Source: Melanocharis versteri (taxonomy: Eukaryota > Chordata > Aves > Passeriformes > Melanocharitidae). Taken from it: DNA of 64,000 nucleotides. The stretch covers positions 248,001 through 312,000 of the forward strand of contig VZTG01001723.1 of assembly GCA_013397845.1 (NCBI GenBank), written 5' to 3'. The translations under genes and the position numbers were made by a program. Of the stretch, positions 25,566 through 38,000 are shown piece by piece. The notes beneath the pieces are model-generated. The model did no database searches and was not told the origin of the DNA. It saw nothing but the letters and a program-made list of their open reading frames with translations. Position 1 is the stretch's first letter, and each line of letters starts with the position of its first letter.

Positions 25566-27879
25566 ACAGCTCATTCTCCTCATCTTCTGTGGTTAAGTGT
25601 GTTTGTGCTTGGGACCCATAGTGATGCCTTCCAGCCCCCCTATGGAGTAGTGATGTCCAGCACCCCTTTGTTGGGGCAGGCTGCTCACAGACACACAGGC
25701 TGCTCAGGTTGCGAGTGCAGAAACCACCTCTGTCTATCAGATGTCCAGGAGAAGCTTAAGAAACCTTCTAGTTGAGCAAGAAGAGACAGATAAGGCTCAA
25801 GCCTTGTTTCTGTCAGTTCTAAGTGCCAGGAGTGTCACCTATGGAGGGTGATGGGAATAATTGCAAACGCAGGGCAATGTGCAGTTGGACACGCAATGTG
25901 AGTGATGTGCGTCTGAAGGACATACGGCTGCGGGAAACTTAGGGTATAAAAAAGTATTTAAAAGGCATAAGCATTGTCTTGATTTTCCAGATCCTTTTAG
26001 CTGTCTCTCAGGCCACAAAATTTGGAGGGCTACTGCACAATGCAAACAAAATATTTTTCTTGTTACTTCATTATACTCAACCATCCTTTGCTTAAAATTT
26101 CATCCTTTAAGTGCTGTCCTTTTCCCAGTGCCAGCTGACCAGGAGTTGATAGTGGGTCCTGCCTGTAAATCGGGAGGTGGAACAGATCATCAACCCAGAC
26201 CCACCAGCAAAGACCCACCCTTCAGTCGAGTACTATGCTTTGTCAGATATTGAATCTTTTCCAGCAGACACAGACTTTGGCATTAATCACACTAGATATG
26301 GTAATTTTGTCTTTCAATGAGGGGAAAACTATTTTAGTTTTAAAAAAAAGAAAGCCTGATCTATATTCCATTAAAATAAATGGAAATGCTTCCCTTAACT
26401 TAAAAATGGAAGATGACTGGGCTTTTAATCCATTACCTCATTTCATATGTAAAATAAGTCTGGCAAAACTTCTGTTTACCTGCAGTACTGAAACTTGTCA
26501 GATGCTTTGTACTGCAGAGAAAGGTGCCACAGCGCAAGGCAGTATGTGGAACAGCCCACAGGAAGAAGAGGAACATTCTGCATGATGATTCAGAGAAACT
26601 CTTGCAGACCTCTGACACTACTACAGTCATGGTGAACTGTCACTGTGGTTTGCTTTTTTCTCCCCCTAGATGCAATATTTACACACTTACAAGCTCTTGC
26701 TTTAAAAGAATTTGTTTTCTCTTTTTCTTATTATCTTATACCTCTGCCAACCATCAGTAACAAATTGATGAAATCCATCTTTTCCTTGAGGATTATCAGG
26801 ATTTATTTGGAAGAGACAGTCAGGAAGAAAGGAAGATGCATCTGTTTATACATTCCAGTCTTGTGACAAAGTGAAATATTTAGCAGTTTGCTAATGAAGG
26901 TGGAAAATGGAATGTGTTCTGCAGAACAAAGCAATCCTTTGAGAACCTGCTTAATGAGGTGAAGGTTAGTTGATGACACAGTCTGTGGTTTAAAGTCCCA
27001 AACTACCTGTGTGGAGGAAAAGATACAAAAGATATGAATAAGAAAGAAATTAAACTCTTTTTTTTTTTTTTTTTTAATCAGGAGAGGGGAGAAGGTAAGC
27101 ATCAGGTCCAAAAATAGCAGAAACATGAGATTCACACCTACATAAAGAAAGAAGCTGCTCTCACTTAATACGACGTAGAAAAAAAATTGTACACCATTTA
27201 CAATGGTAAGCTTCAAATCTGTTTGCTGCAGTTGTTTAGTAATCTAATACATTATATTTAATAGCCTTACAGTATGAACCCATATAACCACGTAATATCC
27301 AGTATTATTCAGTTTGATCAAATTTAAATAGAAGGGCTAAATACAGACAACATTTTCTCCAATGGAATTAGCTGAATAAATGTAAGTATGACAAATACGG
27401 ATACAACTCACTGCCCCGAACTGCCTTCTAGATTGAATCAAGGACAGAAACAGCCTATGCATATGTTTTTGTGAGTTGAATACTTATAACCAGAGCAAAA
27501 TTTAGAAGCATTACATTTACTGAGACTAAAAGAGTATGGGAGCCTAGGCTATATACGTTCTTCCCAGGCATATTGTCTTTTTCTTAGTGAGTGATAGATT
27601 TTGAAGCCAAGAAGTATTCAAGATTGAAAAAGCCAGTAAACCCACTATTTCTATAAAGCTCATAAAAGACAATCTTGCACATATAGCTCTTAAAGTGCAA
27701 TTTTGTAAAAACAACCGCCTTGCAGAAAAATGTTACTATCAGATTCTAGAGTTCATAGATCCTATAGTCCAACAAGACCCTTTTACACTATCTCATAGTG
27801 TCTGTCTGTTGAAGTTTGCAGAAAAGACTAATATTTACCTCATGATGGAGGATCATTAAGTGGCCCTTGAGAGCTGAGT
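25566..27879. other. Unique non-coding sequence with a poly-T run
   Basis: No gene was recognised. An 18-base T run lies at 27058-27075. It could be the A-tail of an old minus-strand retrocopy, but I do not recognise the adjoining sequence as any gene. A 116-codon plus-strand frame (26235-26585) and a 137-codon minus-strand frame (26803-27216, crossing the T run) show no domain. Confidence 0.5.
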
Positions 27880-28170
27880 GAAATTATTGTGATACAATGC
27901 ATGTAGAAGGTATTTTATGCTTTTAAACTCCTCATGCCTGCAACTTTCATGACTGGGAGATGGCAACTTGTCAGTTCTGGCCTTCCCAGTTATTTATTGT
28001 GTTGTGCTCTGGGAGGCTGAATGGAACTAATAGTCCTCTGTGTCTGGCATTGAATAATACTAATACCTTTTGCCGTAAATACTTAATCACAAAGTGAATG
28101 CTGATTTTCGGTGTATGATGCAGTTCATGATAAACTGATTACTTAGTAAGTACTGCTAGTTTATGACGCT
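27880..28170. promoter_or_regulatory. Candidate conserved non-coding element
   Basis: A repeat-free block with spaced AT cores (GAATAATACTAATACC, CTTAATCAC, GATAAACTGATTACTTAG) and few simple runs. It lies about 0.25 kb before the larger 28.4-28.8 kb candidate and may be part of the same regulatory cluster. The call is by texture only. Confidence 0.28.
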
Positions 28171-28399
28171 GACACATCTGTGTTTCCCTCTGTCCTGGTT
28201 ATCTCCAGTCCATGTGTTCCTAGAGCAGTTAATTTCTTTGTTGAGAGAGAGCAGGCATCTTAGCTTAATATGTTTAACACTCCCTAACAAAGCTCACAGA
28301 ACAGGAAAGCTGAAACATGCAAATATCTTCTCTGCTTTTTGTCTGATTAGGGTGTGTCAGTGGGAGTGGATGCAGCACACAGAGCAAGAGATTCTGTTT

Positions 28400-28810
28400 T
28401 AAGGATGGTTTTTAATATATTCAATGTGTTTTGTTTATTAGAAATAATTCATATGAATTATCCGCATTCAGAGCCAGTGACTGCTACTTAATTATGATGC
28501 TATCACTGCTGAACGAAGAATGACTTGATGGAAAACAAAATCCTTTGCACAATTTATCAGCCTGAATAACAATCCCAGATAATTAGAACCATAGACTGCC
28601 ACAGCATGCAGATGGTGTCGAAAAGCCAGCTATCTACAATCAGTCCAATCAATATGGGTTTATCATCTTGGCAAGGGTGTTATTCAGAGCCATACAGAAA
28701 GGCTGCCACGCTTTCATTTTTTATAAGCTTCTCTTACCTTAAACGTTTGTTGAGAGGTCTTTTTACTTTAACCTTATCATTTTCCCTGTACATGGAATAA
28801 ATGATGTTCA
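28400..28810. promoter_or_regulatory. Candidate conserved non-coding element
   Basis: A dense run of homeodomain/POU-like cores (ATTCATATGAATTAT, CTTAATTATGATGC, CCCAGATAATTAG) joined to balanced sequence, with no simple repeats or mobile elements. ATTCATATGAAT near 28447-28458 is a perfect 12-bp palindrome built on an ATATG/CATAT core. The 64-codon frame at 28606-28800 has no domain. Enhancer identity is inferred. Confidence 0.42.
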
Positions 28811-30059
28811 GAAAAGTGTGCTCGCATTCTATTATACCATGTGACAAATGAACAGAGACAAAGGAAAAAGAAGACGAAACCCACAGACTAATTGAAAGGA
28901 CTCAAAATTCCCATTGATTTTGACACAATGAGGAGGCTAAGTTCATAATTAAAAAAACAAAAAAACCCACCCCAAAATAGGAAAAGCAATGTTAAGGTTT
29001 CCTTGGCAACCTTACTTTGACTCTTTCCATGACTTAAAAGATGGTCTTACATTCTTTTGTTCAGGCGATTCTTATCTGACATTTGATTTTTCCTCCCACT
29101 TTAGTGTACAGTTACCATCCCCTACTTGCCGTTTAGTCACTTTATTGAGGCAAATAAAGCTGGCTTTTACAAAATCAGGCCGAGAAAAAGGGTCAATGTT
29201 TTCATTTTCACAGAACAATTAAAGCAACCTTTATACTATTTTGACTGCATTATTATTATTATTAATAATTACTATTATTTATTATCACTATTAAGAATAA
29301 CAATAAAATCTATACTTTTTCCTCTGTTCTGTGAAGAGTCAGAAAGGTCTGCAAGACTGCTACATAGCCCCCAGAAACCTAAACCAAGATTAAAACTACT
29401 GCTTCATCCAGTTTTGCACAATTGCCCTTCTCACAGCTGGTCCTGCAAGGAGTTGAATGGTGATACTCTTTCATTTCCAGAGTGCCCTTAAGAGCATTGG
29501 TGGTCAATAACATCTCATCTAATCAGCACAAAGGGGTAGGGAAGGTCTGTCAGTTTTGATGTTTACAGTGGAGAATTGTGGACATCTCTGGGACAGAAGC
29601 AGCTCCTTGGTGGTTGTGGGGAGGGAGACATGAACAAAATGGTGGAAAGGGACTCCTTCTCATCTCCTTGTGACAGCCCCTGGATCTCTGCACAGCTGTA
29701 AATGCTGAGTTCAGACCTTTTCTTTCTGTACCTCCTCCTGACCAAGGGCACTGCAGCAAGGGCACTTGGTCAAGTCTGGCTGCAGGAGACAAACGGAGCA
29801 AATTTGATTGCTCAGTGTAAAGGAAAAATTATGTTCCCCATGAGTGAAATCCAGACCTGATGTAATACAGCTGACATCAGCCAAACTTCCTTCTAGGACT
29901 ACAGCTAAATCAAATAAGAAAGGCCAAACAAAAAAAAAAGAAAAAGAATTAAATTCTTTTGTCCTTTATTGGAACTTTGGGGAAAAATGCTCTGAAGTTT
30001 GTACAAATGCCCTGTTGTGTGCAGGACACAGACAGTGCTCTCTAGCCCTGTTATTGATT
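28811..30059. other. Non-coding sequence with an ATT microsatellite
   Basis: An imperfect (ATT)n microsatellite spans about 29249-29305. An A-rich tract covers about 29920-29955. No gene, RNA or recognised mobile element was found. Open frames up to 121 codons (29126-29491) run through the microsatellite and are not credible genes. Confidence 0.6.
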
Positions 30060-30290
30060 CATTTTTTCTCTTTTTTATTCGTTAATAAAGAATTAGCTCA
30101 AACATGCATATATATTGACATAATTTGGGGTTGCCATGGCAATGATGTTATACCAGAAATAAATGCAGTGTGAAAGTAAAGCGTAATTATAATCAGGACT
30201 CAGATTCAAAAGGAAATATTTCTGAGATGGCTTTAACTCAATACAATGCAAGTACCTTATCTGTATGCATTTGTGGAGATCTTATTTTTA
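30060..30290. promoter_or_regulatory. Candidate conserved non-coding element
   Basis: A block with GTTAATAAAG, CATGCATATATATTGAC, GTTGCCATGGCAATG and GCGTAATTATAATC. The GTTGCCATGGCAA string (about 30131-30143) is close to a perfect RFX-type X-box palindrome (GTTGCCATGGCAAC), a recognised ciliary and developmental regulator site. There is no repeat or long frame. The X-box resemblance is visible; function is inferred. Confidence 0.38.
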
Positions 30291-31131
30291 TAACAGATCC
30301 TTAAGAAAGGGCATTACTGAGGCCTCACTGAAGACAGTCAGATTCTCGCTGTTGATTTTAGTGATTGTTCTTTCAGAAGTGTACATTCATTTTGCTTTGA
30401 GCCTCTGCCTGGCAAGACACAATAAGCAAATTTATTCCTCTCAGCATTTCCATTTTCAATGCTCTCTTAGTTTCAGGCTTTGGCCAATGAATATTAGGGT
30501 AGATGCAAGTGAAGAGTGGCATTCTTACAGTCAGTCTGTAGATTCCCGTCTTACTTTCACCTGCACACCAGGGCATATAAAGGAAGATGTATGGAGAGGA
30601 GGAGGTGGAGAGGGATGAAGATTAAATGATTGACAGTCTCCTCTGTGCTGCCCTTGAAAGAACAAGAAGAAACACAGATGAAGGGATGCGGGGAAATTGT
30701 GGCAGACCATGCACAAAGCATCACAGGGCAGGGGAGGAGGACGTATCTCTCATACGCCCTAAGGCAGCAGCAGGTCTCATGTCATGGAATTTCTTTTTAA
30801 AAGTGTTATGATTTGGAAGGTAGGAGTGACAGCATCACGGTGCTTGAATTTTCTGAGCAGCAATAAAAGGCTGACCTTGATAATATAAGTTCAGGATAGA
30901 AGGTTGTCTCGCTTATTACAGGAAGTCAGCCCCTTGCAACTATTGCTGCAGAGATGTCTGCCTGAACATCAGCGACGCTTCTGTCACACCCTTTATGGCT
31001 ATGCCTCCTCCTGGGGCAGGTTTACCTCAAGTGAGTGTGGCAAAGTGTCCCACAGGAGAATCACAGAGAGACAAAAAGCCATGGGGACAGGGCAGGATGC
31101 AGAGCTCACTCTCTGGTTACATGTCAACTTC
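30291..31131. other. Unique non-coding sequence, no gene recognised
   Basis: A slightly GC-richer flank before the microsatellite and CR1. Overlapping open frames up to 117 codons on both strands show no domain. Some of the sequence around 30950-31130 could be older repeat debris, but I cannot name it. Confidence 0.45.
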
Positions 31132-31183
31132 GAGGAGAGGAGAGGAGAGGAGNGAGAGGAGAGGAGAGGAGAGGAGAGGAGAG
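31132..31183 (+). repeat. (GAGGA)n microsatellite containing one N
   Basis: A pure 5-bp tandem array of GAGGA/GAGAG units, about 52 bp long, interrupted by a single N at 31153. It sits directly against the 3' end of the CR1 copy that follows. The true repeat number is uncertain because the N marks an unresolved base or collapsed gap. Confidence 0.95.
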
Positions 31184-31965
31184 ATTTCACTTGGAAGGGA
31201 CCTACAACAATCATCTAATCCACCTGCCTGAACACTTCAGGGCTGACAAAATGATAAAGCATTAAGGCATTGAGGGCATTGTCCAAATACCTCTTAAACA
31301 CTGATAGGTTTAGAGTAACAACCTCCAGGAAGCCTGTTCCAGTATTTAACCATCCTCTTGGTAAAGAAATTCTTCCTAACATCCATCCTGAACCTTCCCT
31401 GCTGCAGCTTTGAACCATTCCCACACATCCTGCCACAGAATATCAGGGAGAAGAGCTCAGCACCTCCCTCTCCAATTCCCCTCCTCAGGAAGCTGCGGAG
31501 AGCAATGAAGTTGCCTCTCAGTCCCCTTTTCTCCAACTAGACAGACCCCAAGTCCTGAGCCACTCCTCACAAGACATTCCTTGCAGCCCTTTCACTGTTT
31601 TGTCGCCCTCCTCTGGATGCATTCAAGCGCTTTCACATCCTTCTTAAATTATGGGGCATGGAACCGCGTGTGGTCCTTGGGGTGAGGCTGCACCAGTGCA
31701 GACACAGGGGCACAGTCACATTTTTGGCCTGGCTGGACACATGGTGCCCGATGCCCCCCAGGACGGGCTTTGCCCCAGGATGGGCTTTGCCCTCCTGGCT
31801 GCCAGGGCTCACTTCTGACTCACACCGAGCTGCTGCCCACCAGCACCCCTAGACCCCCCTCTGAAGGGCTGCTCTCCTGCCACTCCTCTCCCAGTTTGCG
31901 CTTGCACCCAGTGTTACTCTGTCCTAGGTGCAGAGTCTGGGATTTCAATGTGTTAAATTTCAGTG
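31184..31965 (-). mobile_element. CR1 retrotransposon, 3' portion with ORF2 C-terminal end
   Basis: A minus-strand CR1 copy. From its 3' end (31184) come the CTTGGAAGGGACCTAC block, then the end of ORF2. In translation this still reads RKNFFTKRMVKYWNRLPGG (within 31294-31536, minus), a hallmark of the C-terminus of CR1 reverse-transcriptase proteins. Upstream parts match the typical TTGTCGCCCTCCTCTGGA landmark near 31601, then the CTCTCCTGCCACTCCTCTCC, GTTACTCTGTCCTAGGTGCA and GGGATTTCAATGTGTTAAAT landmarks to about 31960. The copy is 5'-truncated and frame-disrupted, so it is immobile. A 17-bp tandem duplication lies inside at 31756-31789. Confidence 0.9.
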
Positions 31966-34789
31966 CTGGCAGAGCAGGCACTAAACACCATGGCTTCTCC
32001 AAATATCTCTTGCACTAAACACTCGAAGCCCTTAAGCAGGCACAGGAAAGGAGAGCTAGCCTTCTGGTTTTTAAGTCAGGTCACATTTTTACATACATAT
32101 ATCTGAGTGTGTGTGCGCGCGATTTTTACCACCATATATTTTTAATTTATTTATAATGCATAATAAATAAAATAATATCAAATATTAGCAGCAGTCTTAA
32201 AAGGCATAGATGATACTAAGTAAGAAACACTCTGTGTTGACAGAAAGAAGACAGGAAAATAGCATATTCAGTGAGTACATTATCATTTACAGGTGATTCT
32301 GATGCATCAAATAGCAGAATTAGAGTAGCAGGTTGGTGCATCCAGAGTAATCACTCAATGAGATAGATTTCCTGAAAATAAGAGCATGTTTTTGGTTCAG
32401 GAATTGATTTTAATGGATATGATATGGCTAAAAGGCTGCATAGTATTTTGAAAATTGAGGGCTTGCTGTAAATGTTGTACTTTGCAGACAGATGATTCTG
32501 CCAAAGACTGGATGTCTGGTTTTCAAGGGGCAAAAGAAACTTCTAGTGACATTAAACTTTCACTTGTAGAACAGGCACAGCCTATTACCACAGTACACTT
32601 TTGAGCAAAGAGGGGAAAAAGAAAGAAATTAAAAAGCTTTCAGACAGCTTTACATGAAAGTTAGGGAACTGAGACAAAAAAACTGTTTTTTCTTACACAG
32701 GACATTGCTGTTCAGGGGTCACTGAGAAGCAAGAAGGACTGGAGATTTCCGTGTCTCTGGCATTAGTTGAGTAGGAAAATGGATTTGTAAAAGAGAAATT
32801 GCACTTCAGTGGCACTTGGGCAAACAAACCAACTACTAATTAGGCCCTGGAATTAGACTCCTGAAACAGGCCAGTGGTTCTGTTTTCTTCATAAATAGCA
32901 ATTAAAATTTGACTGCTCTGCTTTCATAGATCAGTTCTGAATACAGAGGACTGCACTACTACACTGTTCATTCTAGATATAATTTATTTGAAAGAAAAAC
33001 AAATAGATCAGGTACAAAAATTTTCACAACATACTCTTACTCTGTGTCTGCCATAAGATGTAATTGAGAAAAAGAAACCAATCCAGAAAAAAAACCTTAT
33101 AAAACTGAGAATAGGTACCAGTAATGTCAGGTATATGACAGGCATCAAGAATGCAGTAATTTTCCTTAAACAGTCATTATTTTTTAATGTAAAATTTAAC
33201 ATAATAAAGTGTATGAATTTGTAACTAAGCAATTAAAGGAATTTAAGTAATCATCATCTAAAGTTATAACAAGGAAAATGAATTGTAAATAATAATTACA
33301 GTATTTGTCTTTAAAAAGTAGTTCAGTCTATTATGGTATCACAAGCACTAAAGTCAAAACAAATTTTTGTCATACAGGTATCTCCAACATCACTGAAATC
33401 TGAATTAAGAATAAATTAAAGATCGCTTAATAGGCTGTACCGTCTCTTGGATGTTGCTTACAGTACCACACCCTTTGCTGTGCTCCTGACTTCTTCTTAA
33501 AAAATTGTAAATGCAATGAAATGATTTATTTGTACCTCTTGATTCTGACACCAGAAGTTGTTGTTCTAAATACCTTATCTCCTTTCCTCTGTATGTAATC
33601 TGTGTATTTATTTTTTCCCAGAAGCCAAATTAAAGAATTCTGTGTTCTTTTCAAGACACCTAATCTCATTTTAAAGACTCCAGTACAATGGAAAATGTAT
33701 CTCTTCTCTATTTAATTGCTACAATCGGAAATTTATTTCTAGGAAACTACAGCTAATTTCAAGGTTGAATGTGATGATCTCAGTTTTAAGATGCTGGTTC
33801 TTGCTATTCCTTTGCACATCAGAGAAAAGGGAAAGTTAATACCACTGCCAGTTAACTTTTTCCTCAGTACTGGTACTACTATACCACAATAAAATAATTT
33901 CTTACTCTTCTTATCATTTGCTGTTATAACATGTGAAAACTCAATAGCGCCGCTGTGCCTTTAGAATCCCAAGCATTTACCACTTTGTGATCCATCCCAT
34001 CCTCTTCAGAACCAACGGCAGCACTGCAGTAGCGATCTTCCCTGAGAAATGAATAGACCTGCACAGCCACTGGGCAACTGATATGGACCTGTTCCCTTCC
34101 TTGGCCTGAGGGGAAAATGACTCCCTGCAGCTTAGAGTCCTTTCTGCTGCCTCGAATTTTTTACCTTGAGCTGCATTAGAATGCAAATGAAGAACCTTGG
34201 TTATTAAGCAGGGAAAAGAAACAGGGACTAAGCCCTGTTTCTAAATACCTTAGTGGGCAAAGGGGACAAAGGGTTGTGAGGGTTCCAGTCTTGCCTATAT
34301 AAACATAACGAAATTAAATAGCTAGGTGCTGTAGCAAATGTATTTTTGCTAATAGAAATGAGATATACATCTTTAACAGAGAGGATTACTAATGGCTAGA
34401 GCCACCACCTAGAAGTGCAGTGGATTGTCCAGTGGACATTAATTACTTGAAGTCATTTAAAAAAAGAGTGACTCCATCTTTCTCAAGAATTACCTATCCT
34501 AATTAATATGTAAAATGTTTGGAACACCTTTTTAGAAAGGCTCCAAAATCAAGCTACTCCTTTCTGACATTCAAAACCATAAATGGGAGGAAAAGATGAT
34601 GGATAAACCCCATCCACTACTGGATAGGCATTAATGTACTGATGAGTTAGCAAGAAACAAGGTGGAGTTTATCTAATGCTTAACTTGTGGGAAACACCAA
34701 AGTAAAAATGAAGTAACAAGATACTTTCAAATATTACTCATAAAGTATATTTACATGCATACAAAACCCCCCTGCCTGTAACAGGCAGT
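31966..34789. other. AT-rich unique non-coding sequence
   Basis: No gene was recognised. A short GT/GC-alternating run lies at about 32106-32121. Much of 32130-34000 is AT-rich with short A and T runs. A 69-codon frame (33977-34186, minus) has no domain. Confidence 0.55.
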
Positions 34790-35075
34790 CAACATAAATT
34801 CGGATTTAAAAACTATGCTGGAAGTATGTGGGATTGAGAAATTCCTGTCATTATTAGGGGATCACAGATCACAATCGCTGCTGCCGTTTATCATGAGACA
34901 CAAAAAGAAAACAGACTCTCCAAATCACGTGAGAAAGGTTCGTGGGACTGAGGAGAATTATCAAAGTGGCTTTATCCATGTAATGCGCCACATGAGGCTC
35001 CCTGTTGAATCTGTTGCCAGCAGTGAGTGACAGCTTCAGAAGCGTGAGGGATTGAAGCATGGAGGCTTGGACACC
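34790..35075. promoter_or_regulatory. Candidate conserved non-coding element with a CACGTG E-box
   Basis: A repeat-free, balanced block that keeps CpGs in an AT-rich neighbourhood, including a perfect E-box CACGTG at 34926-34931. It also contains the cores GGGGATCACAGATCACAATC and ATTATCAAAG, the latter close to a TCF/LEF site. Both strands are open over part of it (34815-35030 plus; 34869-35060 minus), and the plus-strand frame has charged, non-repetitive content, but no splice sites or family match support an exon. An enhancer is the likelier reading. Confidence 0.4.
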
Positions 35076-38000
35076 TTTCAGGTGTGAAGGGAAGCTCTGC
35101 TAAAGCATCCTGCTTAATGGGACAGAGCAGCTCCCAAAAGTCTCTCTGGGTATAACTGGCGGGTTTTAGCTCTGAATTTCACTACCGCTCAGAGACCGCT
35201 AAGCTGCATAAAATCCTGGCTGTAAAACTGAAGGAATGAAGTAAGGCAAGATGGGTTTTATTCCGTTTCTTTCTTCTTGCTAAGTGAAGTGAATGCACAC
35301 CTGCTTTCTGGAAGTTCACACTAATACTGTTAAATAGTAACACTAACAACAGAAACAAAAGAAGGTGTGAATTTACTAAGGATGTGAAACGGGTTAGGAT
35401 TTCTTACCTTCAGAGTGAGGAGAAATGTTTGGAATTTGCTTCTAAAATTTCTTTACTAGTCTAAAACCAGAATCTTAAAAAACCACAGGATTTTAAAACT
35501 CCCTCATGGTTTGAGGGTTTTTTTTGTTTCTTGGCACTCAGATTTTCAACAGTTCAGGGTTAGGATTTTTTCCCTCAAAACTGATGCATACACACATAAG
35601 CTTCTTTCCCTTTCTGAAAAATCACCAGGTGCTTGATGAATCCTCTAGGCAAGAAATATGGTAGCTCAGTAGGTGGCTAGAAGTGATGCATTTTTCCTTT
35701 AAAAAGACATAAACTTGATTTCAGTATGAATAACACCCAGCTAAAGTAGCGGTTCAATTTTGTAAAGAGTGAGTTAGAATGAGATGATTCTTATCCCACT
35801 AATGAGGACATTTGGAAGATGAACCAGAAATAGAAGCACACTTTGTACACAGAGTCAAGCCTGCCGTGGACTTGGGGAGGAAGCAGCAGAGGTTCGAAAG
35901 CTGCATGTGGAGAGTGCAGATGGAAAGCACAGCAATGCAGAGCTGAGTCTCCTCTGTGGCTGTGGGAGTGGGAGTGCTGAAGGTGGAGGTATTTCTGAAT
36001 TGCTTCCCCCTACTCTTTCAGCTTTCCTGAGCCCAGGAAGGTGACAGAGGAGTCCTGCTTGCCCATGCACTATGTACACAGGCCACTGTCTCCAATGAGA
36101 CAGTCCGAGTAGTTCTCTACTGCTCCCTTTCTCTGCCACCCTCCGCATGGAGACATTTGCAAGAGTGAAAATAGGGCTTTGTTTGCAGGAGGTGGGTCAC
36201 TGCAGCTGCCTAGCTGAGGAGTGTGCCTAAGTGAGGAGTGATCTAATCTCCATTTGACACACAGAAGGCTCGCTGGAGGGGAGGTGTAAATCTCCTCACA
36301 ATCTCCTCACTCTGGAAGAGAAAGTGGGCAAGGACAGGAGCAATCCACTAGTCCAGTGAAGGCTTTGCCACATCAACTCTTCTTTCTCACCTCCTGTGGT
36401 TTTGACTGTTATATCACCTGTTTCCTCTTCTGTTGCATTGGATTTTTTAGTTTTCAACTCTCTCAAGCATATTTTAATAGTGCATTAAACCACACTCTTT
36501 ATTAAAGACACAGTTTTGTCCCTGGTTCCCAGGCTGGCAGCTGTCACACCACATTATTTTGGAGCCCACATGCCACAGAATATGCACCAAAGCATGCAAG
36601 GCTTTGAAAGGTCTTCATACCTCAAAATATACACAGTTCTGATACAGAAGAAAAGGCATTTACTTTGATTTTTTATAATTTTGAGTAAGAGAACACTGGT
36701 AATGGAAAATAATTGGAATTTTGGTCGGGAATTTAAAATATGAAAATATAAAGTGAAATCTCTAACTCCTAATTTAGAGCAAATGAGCATTTTTCATCTT
36801 CACACTCTGGAGGACTTTTTTGTCAACACCAGTAAAAATGCCTCATTATCCTTCTCCAAGTCTCTTCTTAAAACATTTCTTGCCCTAATGTCAGGAACAA
36901 ACTTTTAGTTGTAAAACTGCTGCAGCAATGATCTTAATGGTACTCACGTTGACTGATGTTGTGCCACTGATTCCCTTTCGTTTCCATCTGCCTCTTTCCA
37001 TCTGTCCCTTATCTTGGATGGTAATGTCTTGAAAAACAGAACTTTATTTTTATTCTTTGAATAGTACTCTGCATCTCCTATCGTGCCCATTCTAGGAAGA
37101 AGAAAAAGATGAAAATTTAAATACATTAGGACATTTGTGTTGGTTCAAATTAAAGATATATCTCAGCAAGTCTCCTGCTCCTATCAGCACAGCAACAGCT
37201 ATCAGCACAGCAATAGTGAAAGTAGGGCTAGTGATGGCATCCAGATTTGACCAATCTGAAGCTTTGGGACTTCCTAAACTAGAGGTGTTGTTATTTTTGT
37301 TTTTAATAATCCTGGATTATGACATTTCCCAACTAAACTAGCAATATTCACCTTATCCTGTGAAAATGTATCTCACGTCTTAATTAGGCTTTCTTTTGTT
37401 CGTCTTTAAACCCTGTTGAACAATATCATTCATTGCCTGCTCTGAAAAACTGTGGTAGCATGAACAAGATCCCTGGCAATACTGTCTAACCAAGGTGCTG
37501 AATCTGCAGTGGATGCTGTCGGCCCAGATCGCTGCACTAACCAGAGCCCCACCGATTTTGGTGAAATGCCTTGCATCTGTACAACCTTCATTGCTTGTCT
37601 TTCATGGCTTCTGAGGTATTCAGTGAAGTTCATAGGGGTGTTCTTGACTTCTGTTCTTGAAGACATGTCTACCCATTTTTCATTTCTCTGCACAGGAACA
37701 GGAACAGGGGATGTGAGGCAGTGTTTGAGGAGCCATAGCTCAGTACTTCCACTGTTGTGCAGATCGTCTCACAGTAGAGAGCAAACACCAGTGTCTGTGC
37801 CACCTCCCCTCAGACCCATCACCCTCATGGATGCTTGGGCACTGGCAGCCTCCCACACATGGGCATATGCCCAGCCTGGCATGTCTGGGAAGGCAGAGAA
37901 TTAAAAAAAATCTTGGGTAATCTCATTATTTGCTGAGCTCTGGAGCTCTCGAAGCATTATAGTTGTCCAGGGATGGTAGGAAAAGCACCTTCAAGGCGAA

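Noticed and set aside
26803..27216. 137-codon minus-strand frame containing a lysine run
   Set aside because: The lysines come from the 18-base T run; the rest matches nothing known.
31132..31183. Short direct repeats resembling a CRISPR array
   Set aside because: A 5-bp microsatellite without spacers, in a vertebrate genome.
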